A stretch of DNA of 34,228 bases from positions 13,952 through 48,179 of the forward strand of contig PBZS01000008.1 in assembly GCA_002730235.1 (NCBI GenBank). Direction: 5' to 3'. A program made the translations under genes and the position numbers. The notes under the pieces were generated by a model that ran no database searches, was not told where the DNA came from, and saw nothing but the letters and a program-made list of their open reading frames with translations. Below are positions 16,238 through 24,227 of the stretch, in pieces (position 1 is the first letter of the stretch; each line of letters starts with the position of its first letter). This DNA comes from Gammaproteobacteria bacterium (GTDB lineage: Bacteria > Pseudomonadota > Gammaproteobacteria > Pseudomonadales > Litorivicinaceae).

Positions 16238-16254
16238 AGCATGATTGGTGCCAA
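16238..16254 (-). promoter_or_regulatory. Sigma-54 promoter for flgP operon
   Basis: On the minus strand: TTGGCAC-CAATC-ATGCT. The -24 GG and -12 GC are correctly spaced; only the first T of the -12 box differs from consensus. The predicted start is about 40 bases before the flgP ATG. It sits back to back with the flhA promoter. Confidence 0.75.
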
Positions 16255-16348
16255 TGCATATATTGCCTCTGACAATGTATATCGGCAGATCCTCGAAAAA
16301 TTTTACGACAGGGCGATTAGTTTCCGTTGGCATTGAAAACGGCAAAAG

Positions 16349-16365
16349 TTGGCACTCGTCTTGCA
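16349..16365 (+). promoter_or_regulatory. Sigma-54 promoter for flhA operon
   Basis: TTGGCAC-TCGTC-TTGCA is a full match to the RpoN consensus on the plus strand, with the predicted start about 60 bases before the flhA start codon. It implies that flhA-flhF-fleN-fliA and the two genes after them are RpoN-dependent, as known for class II flagellar operons in Pseudomonas and Vibrio. Confidence 0.88.
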
Positions 16366-16437
16366 ACCTTATACGAAACACGTACTCATCCATCGTATAT
16401 AGATTTTTAAATAACTGAAAAATAGGGGATTTTTATC

Positions 16438-18546
16438 GTGCAACTCGCTCTGTCAGATATCCGACAGTCAATTCCACAAGTAGATTGGAAGGCTTTGGGT
16501 ATTCCAGCACTTGTGCTTTTGATTATAGCGATGTTGATCCTACCCCTACCGACATTCTTACTCGATATCCTCTTCACGTTAAATATCATGATCGCCTTGA
16601 TTGTCATTATGATCGCCATTCACACAGAAAAACCATTAGATTTTTCAGCATTTCCAGCAGTACTGCTTTTCGCGACGATGCTACGTCTTTCCCTCAACGT
16701 GGCATCGACGCGTATTGTTTTAGTCAATGGTCACGAGGGAACGGATGCTGCAGGAAAAGTTATCGAAGCCTTTGGTAAGTTCGTGATCAGTGGTAACTAC
16801 CTCGTTGGGTTTATCATCTTTGGTATCTTAATGATTATTAACTTTATCGTTGTAACCAAGGGTGCAGGCCGTGTATCTGAGGTCATCGCGCGTTTCACGC
16901 TTGATGCGATGCCTGGAAAACAAATGGCCATCGATGCAGATTTAAATAGTGGCGTGATTGATCAAGATGAGGCAAAAAAACGTCGCACTGAGATATCTCA
17001 AGAATCGGATTTCTTTGGCTCCATGGATGGGGCTAGTAAGTTTGTTCGCGGCGATGCTGTAGCTGGTTTATTGATACTTATTATTAACATCCTGGGCGGC
17101 CTGATTATTGGTATGACTCAATATGACATGTCTTTCAATGATGCTGGTGAAATCTATGTACTCTTGACCATAGGCGACGGTCTAGTCGCACAAATTCCGT
17201 CTTTGATACTGTCTCTTGCGACCGCTATTGTCGTGACACGCGTGACAACGAGCGAATCCATGACTGACCAGACAACAGGACAATTAGCGAACCCAAGCGC
17301 ACTGTTCATCACGGCCGGCATTTTGACTCTTCTCGGCATCATCCCAGGAATGCCATCAACGGTCTTTATTATGTTGGCGTCGATCTGCGCTGCTATAGGA
17401 TATCTAGTATATCGTTCAAATCCAGCGAGGGATGAGTCTGAGGACGAGATGCCCCTCGATAATGCATTTCAAGCAAACGAAGAACAGGAAATTAACTGGG
17501 AAGATGTGAGCCAGGTTGATCTTATCAGTCTTGATATTGGGTATGGCCTGATTCCACTGGTAAATACAGAAACCGGTGGTCAACTATTGACTCGTGTGAA
17601 AGGTGTTCGTAAAAAATTATCAACAGAACTTGGATTCCTCGTTCAACCTGTCCGCATCCGAGATAACCTAGATCTTGAACCAAACACCTATCATCTGATG
17701 GTAAATGGTGTTGTTCGCGGCCGAGGTGAAAGCCATGCTGGAAAAGAACTAGCTATCAATCCGGGCCATGTCTCAACGCCGCTTGAGGGAATTGCAACCA
17801 AAGAGCCCGCATTCGGTCTAGATGCGTACTGGATTGAGCCGTCTCAGCGTGATTACGCAAGAACACTCGGCTACACCGTCGTGGATGCGCCAACGGCAAT
17901 CGCAACACATTTAAACAGTATCTTGTACCAAGCAGCGCCCGAGTTATTAGGTCATGATGAAGTTCAACAATTACTGGACAAAACCGCCGAGCGCTCACCT
18001 AAACTTATAGAGAACTTGGTCCCGAATAAACTGAGTCTCGCTACTGTGACGCGGGTACTCCAAAACCTCTTGCGTGATGGTGTCTCAATCCGGGATATGC
18101 GAACAATTCTCGAGGTGTTAAACGAAGAGAGTATAAAGATTCAGGACCCGGATGAACTGACTGCGCTTGTCAGACCAAAACTTGGCCGGATGATCGTACA
18201 AAATCTTGTAGACATGACCGACGAAATGCCTGTCATGACTCTGGACCCACAACTTGAACAAATGTTACATAACGCTGTTCAGCAGTCGCACCAAACGAAA
18301 ACCTTGACTATCGATCCAGAACTAGCTGAAAGCCTGTTTAGGTCAATACGTCAGGAAACACAAAAAATTGAGGAACAAGGCAAGCCAGCAATCTTAGTTG
18401 TATCACCTGCAGTACGCGCGTGGTTGGCAAATCTGGCTCGTCCAAGAATCCCAGATCTCACGGTCTTATCATATACAGAAATCCCAGAAGATCAGGCCGT
18501 CAATGTGATAGCCACCGTGACAGCTCAAGTCGGACAAACAGAGTAA
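16438..18546 (+). CDS. flhA: Flagellar export gate protein FlhA
   Basis: FlhA is the large inner-membrane ring of the flagellar type III export gate; its cytoplasmic domain docks substrates and chaperones. The N-terminal membrane half contains the FHIPEP signature region (LDFSAFPAVLLFATMLRLSL, NVASTRIVL, and FTLDAMPGKQMAIDADLNSG). The cytoplasmic domain starts near residue 350. The 702 aa are normal. The start is GTG, with AGGGGA about 9 bases upstream. It is the first gene of its operon, 251 bp from the divergent flgP. flhA commonly lies directly downstream of flhB; here it is separated from flhB and faces it. Confidence 0.97.
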   Translation: MQLALSDIRQSIPQVDWKALGIPALVLLIIAMLILPLPTFLLDILFTLNIMIALIVIMIAIHTEKPLDFSAFPAVLLFATMLRLSLNVASTRIVLVNGHEGTDAAGKVIEAFGKFVISGNYLVGFIIFGILMIINFIVVTKGAGRVSEVIARFTLDAMPGKQMAIDADLNSGVIDQDEAKKRRTEISQESDFFGSMDGASKFVRGDAVAGLLILIINILGGLIIGMTQYDMSFNDAGEIYVLLTIGDGLVAQIPSLILSLATAIVVTRVTTSESMTDQTTGQLANPSALFITAGILTLLGIIPGMPSTVFIMLASICAAIGYLVYRSNPARDESEDEMPLDNAFQANEEQEINWEDVSQVDLISLDIGYGLIPLVNTETGGQLLTRVKGVRKKLSTELGFLVQPVRIRDNLDLEPNTYHLMVNGVVRGRGESHAGKELAINPGHVSTPLEGIATKEPAFGLDAYWIEPSQRDYARTLGYTVVDAPTAIATHLNSILYQAAPELLGHDEVQQLLDKTAERSPKLIENLVPNKLSLATVTRVLQNLLRDGVSIRDMRTILEVLNEESIKIQDPDELTALVRPKLGRMIVQNLVDMTDEMPVMTLDPQLEQMLHNAVQQSHQTKTLTIDPELAESLFRSIRQETQKIEEQGKPAILVVSPAVRAWLANLARPRIPDLTVLSYTEIPEDQAVNVIATVTAQVGQTE

Positions 18547-18555
18547 GGACATTAC

Positions 18556-19854
18556 ATGGAACTGAAACGCATACTCGGAAAAGATAACAGACAGGCGATG
18601 GAAGAAGTCGTTCGACTATACGGACCCGACGCATTGGTCGTCTCTGGTCACAAATTAAATGGTAAATTTGAGCTGATCGTTGCTGTTGATATAGAAGCAG
18701 ACTCGAATCTAATAGATGTGCCCGACACAGAACTTACGATGGATGCTCCAAAATCACCAGCACAAAAAGTTGCAGAGATATCATTCAAGAAAGTGCTACA
18801 TGACCGCGAAGAACCTACTTTCACTGAAGAATCATCAACAACTCACGAGTCAGTCCGCGCGCACGAAATCGTTGAATTATTTCGCGAAGAGATCCAAGTA
18901 TTGAAGCGGGAAATTCAAGAGACAAGAAAAGCATCTTCGTGGCATATGCAAGTCGCTAACCCACAGGCACTGACGGCTTGGCAAAGGGCCCTCATGGATC
19001 ATCCTATGCCCAGCCGGTTGAGAACATTATTGATCGATTCATTGGCGGACGTTAGTGACACGGACGAGGCGGAAGCGCAATTACATGCCATTCTGAACGA
19101 GAGTCTGAACACAGTTACTGAGTTACCTGACGATATTTCTGGAATACACGTATTTTTTGGCCCATCAGGATCCGGTAAGACGACGCTTCTCGGAAAACTA
19201 GCCCGTATGGTCATCGATCGTGTAAATCCAGAGCAAGTTGCGATCGTGAGTTACTCAGATCAAAAAATTGGCGCATGGAATCAAATGCAACTAATGGCAT
19301 CTCAGTGGGGCATTAATTGTTATCGAGCAAATTCACCAGATATGCTGAAAACGGTCCTGCGAGAAGTAGCGGACTTTGATTGCATTCTAATCGATACCAG
19401 CGGCGTAAATATTGCACGGCATCATGCTGAGATTTCCCAATATGCGCCGGAAGCACTGATGCATTTGGTTGTAACAACTGAGATTTCTCGGTCATCAATC
19501 GAAAGACTCTTCAACAAGGCTCTATCTTGGGATAGCGTGAATATGACCAAACTAGACGAATCCAACGATGCTTGGATACTAATTGATGCTCTACTACAAC
19601 GCAGTGATCTGCAGCTTTGGTTGCAATCTACATCGGATCAGATTAACCGTCCCGCAGCACTCATCAATACAGCAAAATGGTTGGCTGATGTGATCAAAAC
19701 CGTAACGGTTACGGCCCCTGATAGCGAGATTAGTTCATTAGATGATACTGATGGTCGACAAGAAACCGAATCAGTGTCTACACTTGAGTTTTTGACGGGT
19801 ATACGCGCGCAACGCTCCGACGGCTCCGAAATAACACTAGAGTCTGTGCTTTAA
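18556..19854 (+). CDS. flhF: Polar flagellum positioning GTPase FlhF
   Basis: FlhF is an SRP-type GTPase that brings the first flagellar parts to the cell pole. It shows the FlhF N-terminus (MELKRILGKDNRQAMEEVVR, LYGPDALVVSG), a charged middle linker, and the NG domain with Walker A FFGPSGSGKTTLLGKLARM, the DTSG motif (DCILIDTSG) and TKLDE. The 432 aa fit the family. It lies 9 bp after flhA and 12 bp before fleN. Together with FleN it indicates a polar, number-controlled flagellum. Confidence 0.95.
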   Translation: MELKRILGKDNRQAMEEVVRLYGPDALVVSGHKLNGKFELIVAVDIEADSNLIDVPDTELTMDAPKSPAQKVAEISFKKVLHDREEPTFTEESSTTHESVRAHEIVELFREEIQVLKREIQETRKASSWHMQVANPQALTAWQRALMDHPMPSRLRTLLIDSLADVSDTDEAEAQLHAILNESLNTVTELPDDISGIHVFFGPSGSGKTTLLGKLARMVIDRVNPEQVAIVSYSDQKIGAWNQMQLMASQWGINCYRANSPDMLKTVLREVADFDCILIDTSGVNIARHHAEISQYAPEALMHLVVTTEISRSSIERLFNKALSWDSVNMTKLDESNDAWILIDALLQRSDLQLWLQSTSDQINRPAALINTAKWLADVIKTVTVTAPDSEISSLDDTDGRQETESVSTLEFLTGIRAQRSDGSEITLESVL

Positions 19855-19866
19855 CGGATAATTAAA

Positions 19867-20691
19867 ATGAGTGACCTAAAAATCATTGGTATCGCAAGCG
19901 GTAAAGGCGGAGTTGGGAAAACAACCATTTCCACCAACCTAGCTGTTGCGCTTGCAGAAGCTGGAAACCAAGTCATGCTATTTGACGGAGACTTGGGATT
20001 AGCTAACGCGCAACTCGCGCTTGGGGTCCAAACTGAATACAACTTTAGCGACGTCATTAGCGGCGAAAAGTCATTACAAGATATTGTAGTCCGCGGTCCA
20101 AGTGGAATCTTCGTAGCCCCAGGAGCCTCAGGAATGGGCAAGATGGCTGGTCTGAACGAAGCGGAACTTCGTGGTGTTGTGCAAAGCTTCTCAGAATTCC
20201 AAGAGCCTCTCGACTATCTCATTGTTGATGCTGCTGCCGGAATTGCACCTTCTGTGACCACATTTTTGAAAGCCTGCCATCAAACGCTGGTGGTCGTTCG
20301 TGATGAGCCCTCATCCATCGCTGACGCTTACGGAATAATCAAGGTCCTGACCACAGAACACAACTACACTAATATCGGGTTGATACCCAATGGGGTAACT
20401 AATCAACGCTCAGGCCAGCTTTTATATCAACGATTAAATGCGGTCTGCGTCAAGTTCCTTAATCTGGACTTAGAATATACGTATTCAATCGAATCTGATG
20501 AGACGATTCTGGAAGCGGCCCGCAAGTACGCGCCGGTGATGACGCATTCACCTGGATCAATGGCAGCACGTGATTTTCGAAAACTTGCAAAAGAAATAAA
20601 AATGCTTCCGGTGACCCTCCGAGCATCCGGTGGCCTACAATTTTTTGTTGAGCGGATGCTGACTCCGGAAACTGAGGTGAGTAATGGCTGA
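19867..20691 (+). CDS. fleN: Flagellar number regulator FleN/FlhG (MinD-like ATPase)
   Basis: A MinD/ParA-type ATPase that limits flagellar number and antagonises FlhF and FleQ. The deviant Walker A (ASGKGGVGKTTISTNLAVAL), LFDGDLGLANAQLALGV and YLIVDAAAGIAPSV are textbook FleN/FlhG. Its 274 aa are normal. The end overlaps fliA by 8 bp, so the two are coupled. Confidence 0.95.
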   Translation: MSDLKIIGIASGKGGVGKTTISTNLAVALAEAGNQVMLFDGDLGLANAQLALGVQTEYNFSDVISGEKSLQDIVVRGPSGIFVAPGASGMGKMAGLNEAELRGVVQSFSEFQEPLDYLIVDAAAGIAPSVTTFLKACHQTLVVVRDEPSSIADAYGIIKVLTTEHNYTNIGLIPNGVTNQRSGQLLYQRLNAVCVKFLNLDLEYTYSIESDETILEAARKYAPVMTHSPGSMAARDFRKLAKEIKMLPVTLRASGGLQFFVERMLTPETEVSNG

Positions 20692-21397
20692 TCTCGATTT
20701 ATACAATCAAGTTGCGCAGAGTGGACGTGATCCAATACTTGCACATGTTGGGCTCGTTAAACGAACGGCACTTCATCTTAAGGCACGTATCCCGCAAGTG
20801 ATGGATGTTGATGAACTAATCCAAGTAGGCATGATTGGTTTGATTGAAGCATCCCAAAGTTTTGATACGACCCGAGGTGTCGATTTTGAAATTTTTGCAA
20901 GAACAAGGATTCGTGGAGCTATTCTTGACGAGGTACGCAGAATTTCCGTACTCCCACGCTCCGCAATTTCACACATCCGCGAGACTAATGAAGCCACCCA
21001 AGAACTGGCCACGGAACTTGGTCGCGCGCCAAGGCAGAGTGAACTTGCAGATTTTATGGGCAAAGAAGCAGTCGAATATCAAAAAGAACGCTCTCACGCG
21101 CATCGGATGTTGATGGTAGATTCCGAGGCCGCAGAAGACGAAATGCTCAATACCCCCGCCCAATACGGCTATGAGCCTGAGCAAGAGGTCGGAGACGCTA
21201 TGATGATGGATTCGCTGACCCGGGCAATTGAACAATTACCCGAACGTGACCAGATCATCATGGCTCTGTATTACACAGAGGATTTAAATCTAAAAGAGAT
21301 TGGTGCGGTACTCGATATCAGCGAATCGCGCGTTAGTCAGCTTCTGTCAGCCAATGTCAAAAAGCTTAGAAAAATACTAGCTCTGTCGGACCGGTGA
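20684..21397 (+). CDS. fliA: RNA polymerase sigma-28 factor FliA
   Basis: FliA directs late flagellar genes such as flagellin, motor and flgM genes. It shows sigma regions 2 (DELIQVGMIGLIEASQSFDT, then FEIFARTRIRGAILDEVR), 3 and 4 (EDLNLKEIGAVLDISESRVS). The 237 aa are standard. A strong ribosome site (GAGGTGA) lies inside the end of fleN. Its recognition site is visible in front of flgM (10790-10816). In Pseudomonas and Vibrio the next genes are cheY and cheZ; here they are unknown genes. Confidence 0.97.
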   Translation: MADLDLYNQVAQSGRDPILAHVGLVKRTALHLKARIPQVMDVDELIQVGMIGLIEASQSFDTTRGVDFEIFARTRIRGAILDEVRRISVLPRSAISHIRETNEATQELATELGRAPRQSELADFMGKEAVEYQKERSHAHRMLMVDSEAAEDEMLNTPAQYGYEPEQEVGDAMMMDSLTRAIEQLPERDQIIMALYYTEDLNLKEIGAVLDISESRVSQLLSANVKKLRKILALSDR

Positions 21398-21402
21398 TCG
21401 CT

Positions 21403-21942
21403 ATGCCCATATTTGGTCCAAACGAACAACAGCTCAAGGAAATTGCCAAAAAGGATTATGATAAGGCTGTCGCTCTCAAAGGCGATTCTCGAAAGGAAGA
21501 CGCCTATCGAATGCGTATCGGACTCCGTGCACGTGGGCACATCGATAAATTATTCGTTGAGGCCGCACAAAAAGCTGAGAAATTCAATGACATCGCGATG
21601 ATCCATATCGCACAAGGGAAACCAGCACCTGAACCGCCCAAACCCTCCAATTTTATGAAGCTTATGACAGCCTCGGGTGAGGTGTGGTCGTACATCCCAG
21701 AAGAGTATTCAGTACTCGTATTCAAGTACGGGATGCTATATCAAAGTATGAATGTGTCGGGTCCGAAGGCTATTTTTAATGTTCAGAGAATTATTGATTC
21801 CATCTCAAACGAACTAAAACTCCCCAATCAATTAATGGCTCTCGAATTCCTCCGCACGCAACTTGCTGAGGAGGGTATGGATGTCGATGCCGAAATTATA
21901 GCACTTGAACCCGACGACGGAGCTGACCTCGAAGAGGTTTAG
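21403..21942 (+). CDS. Unrecognised soluble protein downstream of fliA
   Basis: 179 aa from the ATG at 21403; the track's GTG at 21394 overlaps the fliA stop. I prefer the ATG because GGTGAT lies about 6 bases upstream. I do not recognise a family. The protein has no signal peptide or membrane segment. It has a charged helical N-terminus (EQQLKEIAKKDYDKAVALKG), a Pro-rich hinge (KPAPEPPKPSNF) and a helical C-terminal part (ASGEVWSYIPEEYSVLVFKY, SNELKLPNQLMALEFLRTQL), and ends in an acidic tail. The near-overlap with fliA and the 9-bp gap to the next gene place it firmly in the flhA-fliA operon, so co-expression with flagellar genes is likely. Function unknown; it occupies the slot where cheY is often found but shows no receiver-domain motif. 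Confidence 0.75.
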   Translation: MPIFGPNEQQLKEIAKKDYDKAVALKGDSRKEDAYRMRIGLRARGHIDKLFVEAAQKAEKFNDIAMIHIAQGKPAPEPPKPSNFMKLMTASGEVWSYIPEEYSVLVFKYGMLYQSMNVSGPKAIFNVQRIIDSISNELKLPNQLMALEFLRTQLAEEGMDVDAEIIALEPDDGADLEEV

Positions 21943-21951
21943 AAGACTAAG

Positions 21952-22641
21952 ATGGAGTGGATTCTCGGCATATTAATTCTTACCTTGGGCGGAGCAGCTA
22001 TCGTCGTTATTTACTTGAGTGAACGGATTAATGTTTTTGAAACCATTTTAGGACTGAATCCCAAGGTAACCAGTGATAAATTAGCCGAGCATGTTACTTT
22101 CGGTCCGAATCCTTTCGGCGATCTATCCGGCGAAAATCTCTGGAAAGCAATGGCCGGAGAAGAGATTGAGGACGAAAATATCGATGTTAGCGACATTGAG
22201 TCTAAGCGACCACGTTATGAACTCGTTATCACGCGTCACATTGAAATGATTTTGGAAGATGGTCGCTTTGATGCTCGGGCAAAAGAAAGAACGCCTGTCA
22301 AACCCATCCTGCGAATTCCCATGTTGCGAGGCTCAGTCGAGTCATTTATCCCATTTAGCGAAGCATCCCGCTTTTACGAAATCGGCCAAGAGGTTGAGAC
22401 CAATCCCGAGAGCATCGAAAAACTAGCCACTGAAGTAGATGAAATTGTTGATGATCTTTTCAGTCGGGTGCAAATTGTTCGAACGACATCGTTCGGGCAA
22501 GCTCTGCTGCCAGTGCGCGATAGCAGTAACGATGAGATTGACGGAATTGACGATTTGGAAGAGTCAGATATATCAAGAAACAACGATCAGCTCGCATTAC
22601 CCCCTAGTGTCGAGCCTCCTGGCAAAACAGAAGATAGCTAA
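21952..22641 (+). CDS. Unrecognised single-pass membrane protein, last gene of flhA-fliA operon
   Basis: 229 aa with one N-terminal membrane segment (WILGILILTLGGAAIVVIYL, residues about 3-23) and a long soluble part, probably cytoplasmic given the short acidic N-terminus before the segment. The body is acidic and mixed alpha/beta (RYELVITRHIEMILEDGRFD, PVKPILRIPMLRGSVESFIP), with a disordered acidic C-terminus. The layout of a short N-terminal anchor followed by a cytoplasmic domain recalls ZipA-type proteins, but I see no sequence match that would justify that call. It starts 9 bp after the preceding gene. Its stop is 12 bp from the stop of the convergent operon. Confidence 0.75.
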   Translation: MEWILGILILTLGGAAIVVIYLSERINVFETILGLNPKVTSDKLAEHVTFGPNPFGDLSGENLWKAMAGEEIEDENIDVSDIESKRPRYELVITRHIEMILEDGRFDARAKERTPVKPILRIPMLRGSVESFIPFSEASRFYEIGQEVETNPESIEKLATEVDEIVDDLFSRVQIVRTTSFGQALLPVRDSSNDEIDGIDDLEESDISRNNDQLALPPSVEPPGKTEDS

Positions 22642-22662
22642 CCATCCTAATCGCTAGTTAGC
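22637..22662. terminator. Possible weak bidirectional hairpin between convergent operons
   Basis: GCTAAC (22637-22642) and GTTAGC (22657-22662) form a 6-bp inverted repeat spanning the 12-bp gap between the two convergent stop codons. There is no G+C-rich stem or T-run, so intrinsic termination is doubtful. Confidence 0.25.
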
Positions 22663-23703
22663 AGTCTCTGGCATTGGTAATGGTGCCTCAGGATTTGGAT
22701 ACTGAATCAATACCTTTTCGCTAGTTTCTGCAGCACTCACTTTTTTAGCCTGTGATTGTAAAAGCTCGTAGTAGCGTTCGCGTTGTAGCGTCACCAATGC
22801 TTGGACATCCTTATTCAATTCACCAACGTTCGAAATCTGCTTCCGAAGCGAGGAGACTTGTCCAGCCAAACCTTGCATAGACTTTGCGAGATCCACGGTA
22901 GTCTTTTGTTGTGCCTTGATCTGTGTTTCCACTTCACCGACTCGTGCTGTGAATGCCTCACTTTGACGACCAACGGACTCTGCTGCCTTCGCGGGCAGTT
23001 CGGTTTGAACGATTTGTAACGAACCATTAAGCTCGTTCATGCGCTCGGTTAACTGAATCTGAGCATCACGAAATGCTTCCTGCGTAAAACGTAACTGCTC
23101 GATCGAATCATTAATCATCTGAAATTGCTCAAGTCCTATATTCATTTCAACAACCCGTTTCCCTACTGCAAGGATCATGCTTTCGAGATCGGCTGATCGC
23201 TTGGATAATTGCGCAGCCATGAAACCAAATACAGCAACTGAAATAAACAACATCGCACCACCTACCGACAGCACTATTGTTGAGGTTTTGGAACTTCGAT
23301 ACGACGAATCATCTAGTTTCCTCGCAGCCCTCACCAAGTTCCCAGTCGACACATTAGCGGTCGCTGAAGCTTTGGTGGCCGCTTCCGCAGAATCCAATAC
23401 TGAGCCCATCAGAGTTTCCATGGACTGGACTGCCTGAGTAACAGACCGTTCGCCAGCCTCATGAATTTTCTCAATTCGCGTTTTTACAAGCTCATCTGCT
23501 AAATGAATCGCTTCAGCCAATGTTGCATCTGCCGCCGCAACTGCGACGCCACTGACTGCCTCCTGATTTTCCTCGTCTATCGCCTCACCTTCCTCATTTG
23601 AGATTTCGACTAATTCTTCAGCATCGTCAACCGACTTAGAATTCTCTTCTGAAGAGACCTCTTCATTCAGGTCCTCGTCTTTTGGTGTCTCGTTCTCACT
23701 CAT
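22654..23703 (-). CDS. Unrecognised membrane coiled-coil protein, last gene of fli-flhB operon
   Basis: The track start (23778) lies inside the upstream gene. The better start is the ATG at 23703, whose ATGAGTGA overlaps the upstream stop, giving 349 aa. The first 50 residues are very acidic. A helical cytoplasmic part follows, then one membrane segment at about residues 142-164 (TIVLSVGGAMLFISVAVFGF). A long, probably periplasmic coiled coil (about 166-325; QLTERMNELNGSLQIVQTEL, LAGQVSSLRKQISNVGELNK) leads to a Pro-rich tail. I recognise no named family; the architecture suits a scaffold spanning the inner membrane. It is the third of three unknown genes after flhB. Confidence 0.78.
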   Translation of the reverse strand: MSENETPKDEDLNEEVSSEENSKSVDDAEELVEISNEEGEAIDEENQEAVSGVAVAAADATLAEAIHLADELVKTRIEKIHEAGERSVTQAVQSMETLMGSVLDSAEAATKASATANVSTGNLVRAARKLDDSSYRSSKTSTIVLSVGGAMLFISVAVFGFMAAQLSKRSADLESMILAVGKRVVEMNIGLEQFQMINDSIEQLRFTQEAFRDAQIQLTERMNELNGSLQIVQTELPAKAAESVGRQSEAFTARVGEVETQIKAQQKTTVDLAKSMQGLAGQVSSLRKQISNVGELNKDVQALVTLQRERYYELLQSQAKKVSAAETSEKVLIQYPNPEAPLPMPETAN

Positions 23704-24223
23704 CTTCTGTCTCTTCCGTTTTATCTTCAGCGAATGTCCCGTCGCTACCCTGGGCCCTCTTCGGTTTTTCGACTTCATACAAGCCGTTGACCTGCACGCC
23801 CAAAGAATCGGATGCTTTCATGACGACTTTAAGCTGATCAATTGTCTTGGAGAGTTTTTCTAAAATTTCCCGGCTCAGTTGGGTTGAGCGCCACGCCGGC
23901 AAATCCCAAGCTATGGGTTCTAACGACGCAATCTCATTAATCTCAGCTTTCAAGGCGTCAGCACTAGAGTGAGCTGCTATTTTTTGGGGCATAGCCTTTG
24001 AATCGAAATCTTTATATCGACGCCTACCCGACTCTACATGCTCGAAACGATCGTTATAAGAATCCACATCGATCGCTGGACCCTCATATTGTTCTTTTTC
24101 GGCTCCCTCATTGACTGAAACGATATCAGACGATTTATAACTAGGCCTGGACTCATCTTTTCCCTGAACAACCGCACGCTCGCCTTTGCTTTTACCATCC
24201 TGTCGGAAAAGTTCGTCAGACAC
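23696..24223 (-). CDS. Unrecognised small charged protein in fli-flhB operon
   Basis: The track start at 24289 overlaps the upstream gene by 62 bp. A GTG at 24223, preceded by GGGGAG and located 5 bases after the upstream stop, is the likely start, giving 175 aa (MSDELFRQDGKS...). It has no signal peptide or membrane segment. The N-terminal half is hydrophilic and probably disordered. The C-terminal half contains a helical region (ADALKAEINEIASLEPIAWD, STQLSREILEKLSKTIDQLK) and an acidic end. No family recognised. It overlaps the next gene by 8 bp, so the two are coupled; the pair may form a complex, which is inference. Confidence 0.72.
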   Translation of the reverse strand: MSDELFRQDGKSKGERAVVQGKDESRPSYKSSDIVSVNEGAEKEQYEGPAIDVDSYNDRFEHVESGRRRYKDFDSKAMPQKIAAHSSADALKAEINEIASLEPIAWDLPAWRSTQLSREILEKLSKTIDQLKVVMKASDSLGVQVNGLYEVEKPKRAQGSDGTFAEDKTEETEDE

Positions 24224-24227
24224 TTGT

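Noticed and set aside
16202-16393. 63-aa minus-strand ORF between flgP and flhA
   Set aside because: It covers both divergent sigma-54 promoters, has no recognisable domain, and would put a gene over the control region; treated as chance.
23704-23778. Upstream extension of the 349-aa coiled-coil protein
   Set aside because: It lies wholly within the upstream gene; the ATG at 23703 overlapping the stop codon (ATGAGTGA) is the better start.
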